Shown here: positions 5,570 to 9,015 of the stretch, in pieces | Layout of the letters: every line of letters begins with the position of its first letter | Position numbering within the stretch: the stretch's first letter is position 1 | Assembly: GCA_017964745.1 (NCBI GenBank) | Contig: JAGCRJ010000009.1 | Location: 1 to 9,015, forward strand | DNA from: Lachnospiraceae bacterium | Lineage (GTDB): Bacteria > Bacillota > Clostridia > Lachnospirales > Lachnospiraceae | Length of the DNA: 9,015 bases | Direction of reading: 5' to 3' | Notes under the pieces: model-generated | What the model saw: the letters and a program-made list of their open reading frames with translations, nothing else | The model's database searches: none | Told to the model about the DNA's origin: nothing | Program-made: the position numbers and the translations under genes

Positions 5570-6745
5570 ATGAAAGAAATATATCTGGATAACTCAGCAA
5601 CCACAAAGGCTTTTCCCGAGGTCATAGACCTGATATCCAAGGTCATGGGAGAGGACTACGGAAACCCCTCGAGCATGCACCACATGGGAGTGGTGGCGGA
5701 AGGACGCCTCAAGGAGAGCACCAAGATCCTTTCGGGGATCCTCGGCTGCACCGAAAAGAACATCTATTACACCTCCGGTGGCACGGAGTCTGACAATATC
5801 GCGATCCTGGGCGCGGCCAAGGCGCTGGACAGAAGGGGAAAGCATATCATCACGACGAAGATCGAGCACCCGGCCGTTCTGAACACGGTTAAGCATCTTG
5901 AGGATGAGGGCTTTGAGGTCACATATCTCGGGACGGACGAAAGCGGACGGATATCGCTTGATGAGCTTGAAGCCGCCCTTACACCCGGAACGATACTTGT
6001 TTCGATCATGCATACCAATAACGAGATCGGATCCGTGCAGCCCATAGCCGAAGCGGGCAGTCTGATCAAGGAAAAATGTCCCGAATGCCTCTTCCATGTG
6101 GATGCCGTGCAGGGCTTCGGAAAGTCACGCATTAATCCCGGCAGGATGAAGATAGATCTTCTCAGCGCAAGCTCTCACAAGATCCACGGACCCAAGGGCT
6201 GCGGACTTCTTTATATCGGGGACGGCGTAAGGATCGTTTCACCCGTATACGGAGGAGGACAGCAGAAGGGCATAAGGTCAGGCACGGAAAATGTTCCCGG
6301 AATATCCGGAATGGCACTTGCCGCGAAGATGCTCTATGAAAAGCTGGACGAGGACACCGCTTCTCTTTATGAGCTGAAAAAGTATTTCATTGAAAATGCA
6401 TCGAAGATAGACGGAGTAAGCATAAACGGACTTACCGGAGAAGGCGCGGAGGGCATTACGGGAACCGCACCCCACATCATTTCCGTTTCGGTAAAGGACG
6501 TAAGGGCGGAGGTCCTGCTCCATTCCCTCGAGGATAAGGGAATATATGTTTCGGCGGGAAGCGCATGCTCGACGCATAAGAGAACGCCTTCCGCAACACT
6601 TACTTCGATAGGCCTGGACAAGGGACTTCTCGAATCGACGATAAGGATCTCAATGTCGGTCCTGACAACCCGCGAAGACATTGAAGCCACGGTAGCCGCA
6701 CTGGCAGAGATCGTACCCATGCTCAGACGCTTTACCAGAAAGTAG
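5570..6745 (+). CDS. Class V pyridoxal-phosphate cysteine desulfurase (NifS/IscS-like)
   Basis: The enzyme removes sulfur from L-cysteine as an enzyme-bound persulfide and passes it on for Fe-S cluster assembly or tRNA thiolation; it acts in the cytoplasm as a PLP dimer. The 391-residue product is full length. It shows the N-terminal IYLDNSATTK (4-13), TSGGTESDN (68-76), PLP-stacking H100 in IEHPAV, HVDAVQ (176-181) with D178 and Q181, the Schiff-base lysine K204 in SSHKIHGPKG, the GIRSGTEN motif (234-241), and the catalytic cysteine C333 in SAGSACSTHKR. The canonical N-terminus fixes the ATG at 5570, although only a weak GGTGA (5555-5559) precedes it. Neither an iscU-like scaffold nor thiI lies next to it here, so its sulfur acceptor cannot be read from context. 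The next gene is 135 bp downstream with no clear terminator between. Confidence 0.95.
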   Translation: MKEIYLDNSATTKAFPEVIDLISKVMGEDYGNPSSMHHMGVVAEGRLKESTKILSGILGCTEKNIYYTSGGTESDNIAILGAAKALDRRGKHIITTKIEHPAVLNTVKHLEDEGFEVTYLGTDESGRISLDELEAALTPGTILVSIMHTNNEIGSVQPIAEAGSLIKEKCPECLFHVDAVQGFGKSRINPGRMKIDLLSASSHKIHGPKGCGLLYIGDGVRIVSPVYGGGQQKGIRSGTENVPGISGMALAAKMLYEKLDEDTASLYELKKYFIENASKIDGVSINGLTGEGAEGITGTAPHIISVSVKDVRAEVLLHSLEDKGIYVSAGSACSTHKRTPSATLTSIGLDKGLLESTIRISMSVLTTREDIEATVAALAEIVPMLRRFTRK

Positions 6746-6880
6746 CCTTCATCGTTTTCCCGGAGCCTGTCACATGCCATGACAAAAATCGGTGGAAAAC
6801 TCGCCAAATAATCGCATAGTTTGTGAATAATACTGTGATATCATCATTTCAAATCATCAGAGTTGAAAGAGAGATATGAA
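6746..6880 (+). other. Intergenic stretch with weak secondary structure
   Basis: No gene is visible in these 135 bp. GTTTTCC (6754-6760) can pair with GGAAAAC (6794-6800) around an inner TGTCA/TGACA stem (6768-6772 and 6780-6784), but no T-run follows, so this is not a convincing terminator. An extended -10-like TGTGATATC (6834-6842) lacks a good -35. Co-transcription of the flanking genes is possible but unproven. Confidence 0.3.
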
Positions 6881-7564
6881 ATGAGCATCAGAGTAAAAAG
6901 AATCCTGATGACATTGTTCGGAGTCATCATATGTGCGATAAGCGTGGGCATCTTCAAGATCGCCGCCCTGGGAGTGGATCCTTTCCAGTCCTTCATGGCG
7001 GGGCTTGATGCACTTGTCCCCATCAAGTTCGGAACACTTTATGTGATAGCAAATGCGGTACTTCTTTTATTTGCGCTTGTATTCGACAGGCATTACATCG
7101 GTATCGCGACATTCATCAACCTGTTCCTTCTGGGATACATAACCCAGTTCACCTATGAATTCCTGCAGACCCTTCTTCCCGATCCGTCCATGGCGGTGAG
7201 GATCTTGTGCCTGGTGATCGGAGTTGTCATCATCTGCTTCGGATCCGCATTCTATATGACCGCGGACCTGGGCGTATCTACATATGATGCGGTTGCACTC
7301 ATCATCAGCAAGACCTGGAAAAAGGGCAAGTTTCAGTATGTGAGGATCGTCACCGATCTTGTATGCGTAATACTCGGCGCGGGACTGTTCCTTCTTTCCG
7401 GCGGAAAGGTGTCCTCGATCCCTACCATCGTCGGAGTGGGAACGATCATAACCGCGTTCTTCATGGGACCTTTGATAGAATTCTTCAACGTTAGGGTTGC
7501 AAGGCCCATCCTTGCGGAAAAGAAAGACGGCTCCGCTTCCGGAGAAACGTCATCTGAAAAATAA
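6881..7564 (+). CDS. YczE-family integral membrane protein
   Basis: The 227-residue protein is strongly hydrophobic, with membrane segments at about 7-24, 51-68, 72-92, 106-126, 155-173 and 180-200, followed by a hydrophilic tail. It contains two related elements, AALGVDPFQSF (28-38) and ADLGVSTYDAV (128-138). The repeated A-x-LG-x-x-P/T-x-D pattern marks the YczE/YitT-like family, which arose by internal duplication. Function in the family is poorly known; some members lie next to biosynthetic or transcription-factor genes and a transport role is presumed. I use the ATG at 6881, with purine-rich AAAGAGAGA (6867-6875) upstream. A TTG at 6863 in frame would add six residues. The stop codon overlaps the ribosome site of the GH10 gene, which starts 11 bp later, so the two are almost certainly co-transcribed. 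The family call is good; the substrate is unknown. Confidence 0.83.
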   Translation: MSIRVKRILMTLFGVIICAISVGIFKIAALGVDPFQSFMAGLDALVPIKFGTLYVIANAVLLLFALVFDRHYIGIATFINLFLLGYITQFTYEFLQTLLPDPSMAVRILCLVIGVVIICFGSAFYMTADLGVSTYDAVALIISKTWKKGKFQYVRIVTDLVCVILGAGLFLLSGGKVSSIPTIVGVGTIITAFFMGPLIEFFNVRVARPILAEKKDGSASGETSSEK

Positions 7565-7575
7565 GGAGAGAGATC

Positions 7576-8781
7576 ATGGCAGAAAAGTATGCACACAGAA
7601 AAGCTACCGCGAGGATCAGATTCACCGATAATAACGGAGCACCCCTTAAGGATGCCGATGTAAACGTAAAGCTTAAGAACCACAAATTCCTTTTCGGTAT
7701 CGGAGCTTACGATTTCCTTCCTCCCGATGAGGTATTAAACGGAGGACAGGCTCCCGATGAGCAGACTGCCGTTCAGATGACGAAGATCCGCGAATGGCTG
7801 GATCTTGTCAATTACGGAACCATGCACTTTTACTGGGGCGGATATGAGCACGAAGAGGGCAAGACCAATTTTGAGCCCATGATGAGAAGTGCGAAGTACT
7901 ACGCAGGCAAGGGTGTAAAGCTTAAGGGCCATCCCCTTTGCTGGCACACCGTATGTGCAGACTGGCTCATGAAGTATGACAACGCCACGATCCTCAGCAA
8001 GCAGCTTGATCGTATCAACCGTGACGTCACCGCCTTCAAGGGTGTCGTCGACGTGTGGGATGTCATCAACGAGGTTGTCATCATGCAGGTTTACGACAGA
8101 TATGACAATGCTGTCACAAGAATCTGCAAGGATCTCGGAAGAATAAAGCTGGTAAAGGAAGTCTTCGATGCTGCCAAGGCTGCAAATCCCGATGCAACGC
8201 TCCTTATCAACGATTTCAATCTTTCCGAAAGCTACAGGATCCTTATCGACGGACTTCTCAATGCGGGAGTTCCCATCTCTGCGATCGGTATCCAGACACA
8301 TCAGCATCAGGGCTATATGGGAAAGGAAAAGCTTGAGGACATCCTGGACAGATTCTCATTCTTCGGACTTCCTCTTCACTTTACCGAAAATACCCTGATC
8401 TCCGGAGAACTCATGCCTCCCGAGATCGTCGATCTCAACGATTACCAGCCCGAAGTATGGCCCACCACACCCGAGGGTGAGGAAAGGCAGAGGAAGGAAT
8501 GGAGAGAGATGATGGAGATCCTCTTCGACCATCCCCTTGTAGAGGCTGTTACCGGATGGGATTTTGCGGACGGAGCATGGCTCGGCGCACCCAGCGGACT
8601 GGTCAGGAAGGACGGAAGCATCAAGCCCGCATATACGGAGCTTAAGAAAATGATCAAGGAAGAGTGGACCACCGATTACACGGTCCACACCGACAGCGAG
8701 GGCTTTGCTGAGGTCACCGGATTCAAGGGCGAGTACGAAGCTACCTCAGGCGGAAACACTCAGAAGTTCACACTCGGATAA
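7576..8781 (+). CDS. Glycoside hydrolase family 10 (endo-1,4-beta-xylanase-like), no signal peptide
   Basis: GH10 enzymes hydrolyse beta-1,4-xylan by a retaining mechanism in a TIM barrel. The 401-residue product begins with a small beta domain (about 10-45, RIRFTDNNGAPLKDADVNV then HKFLFG) that leads directly into the barrel, a layout known from other GH10 proteins. Catalytic-domain landmarks are GHPLCWH (118-124), WDVINE (161-166) with acid/base E166, INDFNL (211-216), GIQTHQHQG (238-246), the nucleophile E271 in HFTENTLISG where many GH10 enzymes have TELD, and GWDFADGAWLGAPSGLV (327-343) near the barrel end. About 35 C-terminal residues (367-401, TVHTDSEGFAEVTGFKGEYE) look like a separate beta-strand piece. 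The N-terminus MAEKYAHRKATAR has no hydrophobic segment, so the enzyme is predicted to be intracellular and to act on short xylo-oligosaccharides. AAGGAGAG (7563-7570) supports the start. A strong terminator follows. Confidence 0.93.
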   Translation: MAEKYAHRKATARIRFTDNNGAPLKDADVNVKLKNHKFLFGIGAYDFLPPDEVLNGGQAPDEQTAVQMTKIREWLDLVNYGTMHFYWGGYEHEEGKTNFEPMMRSAKYYAGKGVKLKGHPLCWHTVCADWLMKYDNATILSKQLDRINRDVTAFKGVVDVWDVINEVVIMQVYDRYDNAVTRICKDLGRIKLVKEVFDAAKAANPDATLLINDFNLSESYRILIDGLLNAGVPISAIGIQTHQHQGYMGKEKLEDILDRFSFFGLPLHFTENTLISGELMPPEIVDLNDYQPEVWPTTPEGEERQRKEWREMMEILFDHPLVEAVTGWDFADGAWLGAPSGLVRKDGSIKPAYTELKKMIKEEWTTDYTVHTDSEGFAEVTGFKGEYEATSGGNTQKFTLG

Positions 8782-8800
8782 GAGACATCACAATATAAAG

Positions 8801-8834
8801 AAAACGTAAGCGGCAAAAGCTGCTTACGTTTTTT
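8801..8834. terminator. Strong terminator after the GH10 gene
   Basis: A 14-bp stem pairs 8801-8814 with 8819-8832 around an AAAA tetraloop. The outer arms are AAAACGTAAGC and GCTTACGTTTT, the rest is continuous apart from one G-T pair (8812/8821), and the plus strand ends in TTTTTT (8829-8834). The minus strand also ends in TTTTCTTT, so it may serve the convergent gene at the right edge as well. Confidence 0.95.
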
Positions 8835-8845
8835 ATGTTCCTGCG

Positions 8846-8881
8846 GAAAACAGCAGAACCGTCCCCCTGTTTTCGTTTTTT
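8846..8881. repeat. REP-like hairpin with GAACCGTCCCC loop
   Basis: GAAAACAG (8846-8853) pairs with CTGTTTTC (8867-8874) around a 13-base loop, CAGAACCGTCCCC, followed by CG and TTTTTT (8876-8881). From memory, very similar AAACxG...GAACCGTCCCC...CxGTTT elements are scattered between genes in many Clostridia and other bacteria, often linked to REP-associated tyrosine transposases (Y1 type). Only one copy is in this window and no transposase is nearby, so the repetitive nature is inferred. The T-run would let it act as a second terminator behind the GH10 gene. Confidence 0.6.
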
Positions 8882-8895
8882 ATATGTTTCCGTGT

Positions 8896-8907
8896 GCCGG
8901 TACCGGC
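8896..8907. repeat. Perfect 12-bp GC-rich palindrome
   Basis: GCCGGTACCGGC is fully self-complementary. It lies between the REP-like hairpin and the stop codon of the convergent minus-strand gene, close to a second small palindrome, TCGGCCGA (8913-8920). It has no T-run on either side. It could be part of the 3' end of the minus-strand transcript or of the repeat element; its role is unknown. Confidence 0.5.
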
Positions 8908-8927
8908 GATGATCGGCCGAGCGTTGC

Positions 8928-9015
8928 TTACTTTTCAGCCGACATGATCTCCTCGGTAAGTATTCCGGTGAGTTTGAGGTCTGCGACGTCTCCGGGGGAC
9001 AGGGAAGTGTCTGAC
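8928..9015 (-). CDS. C-terminal end of an unidentified minus-strand gene
   Basis: Reading leftward from the window edge, an open frame encodes 28 residues, SDTSLSPGDVADLKLTGI followed by LTEEIMSAEK, and ends at TAA (complement of 8928-8930). The other two minus frames give less protein-like products. It is convergent with the GH10 gene and both could use the terminator at 8801-8834. The GDVADLKLTGILTEE pattern faintly recalls the TRAM-domain tail of MiaB/MtaB-type methylthiotransferases, but the fragment is too short to name. The call depends on the frame continuing beyond the window. Confidence 0.6.
   Translation of the reverse strand, partial: SDTSLSPGDVADLKLTGILTEEIMSAEK

Noticed and set aside
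5594..6097. 167-codon minus-strand open frame opposite the cysteine desulfurase
   Set aside because: It lies entirely within the highly conserved desulfurase coding region, without a credible ribosome site or motif.
6754..6800. Possible terminator after the cysteine desulfurase
   Set aside because: The stem is interrupted, the loop is long and no T-run follows; listed only as weak structure.
6863..6880. TTG start adding six residues to the YczE-family protein
   Set aside because: The ATG at 6881 has a purine-rich site at suitable distance, and part of that site would be coding if TTG were used.
7735..8307. 190-codon minus-strand open frame opposite the GH10 gene
   Set aside because: It is a shadow of the GH10 catalytic domain, whose catalytic motifs confirm the plus-strand reading.
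1..9015. CRISPR array, tRNA or rRNA genes, prophage or insertion-sequence genes
   Set aside because: No regularly spaced repeats, no cloverleaf or rRNA signature, and no transposase or integrase motif were seen on either strand.

Overview
The window looks like chromosomal DNA of an anaerobic Gram-positive bacterium of the class Clostridia, probably a Lachnospiraceae-like gut or rumen resident. The reasons are purine-rich AGGAGG-type ribosome sites, roughly balanced base composition by eye, tight operons separated by strong hairpin terminators, the prmA-rsmE pair, a LytTR/DUF3021 regulatory module with an ABC exporter, a lone pilT, and a family 10 glycoside hydrolase. The species assignment is inference.

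Layout. (1) 1-1678: the 3' part of prmA (ribosomal protein L11 methyltransferase), overlapping rsmE (16S rRNA U1498 methyltransferase) by ATGA, then a strong terminator. (2) 1681-4268: a four-gene operon of ABC ATPase, ABC-2 permease, stand-alone LytTR DNA-binding protein and DUF3021-like four-helix membrane protein. All junctions are abutting or overlapping. Two 12-base direct repeats (1681-1692 and 1702-1713, period 21) lie in front of it and look like the LytTR operator. (3) 4309-4338: a 13-bp hairpin terminator between convergent units. (4) 5411-4356, minus strand: pilT, with an extended -10 promoter inside the divergent intergenic region. (5) 5570-6745: a class V cysteine desulfurase. (6) 6881-8781: a YczE-family membrane protein and a GH10 endo-beta-1,4-xylanase-like protein without a signal peptide, closely spaced. 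(7) 8801-9015: a strong terminator, a REP-like hairpin with a GAACCGTCCCC loop, a GC-rich palindrome, and the last 28 codons of an unidentified minus-strand gene.

How it works together. The 5' pair modifies the translation machinery. The LytTR operon reads as a self-contained switch: the LytTR protein would bind the repeats in front of its own operon, the DUF3021 membrane protein may restrain or sense for it, and the ABC pair exports an unknown substrate or gives immunity. pilT would power retraction of type IV pili encoded elsewhere. The desulfurase supplies sulfur for Fe-S clusters or tRNA thiolation. The GH10 protein would act inside the cell on imported xylo-oligosaccharides unless it leaves by an unrecognised route. 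The strongest non-coding signal is the direct-repeat operator. The second is the REP-like hairpin near the right end.
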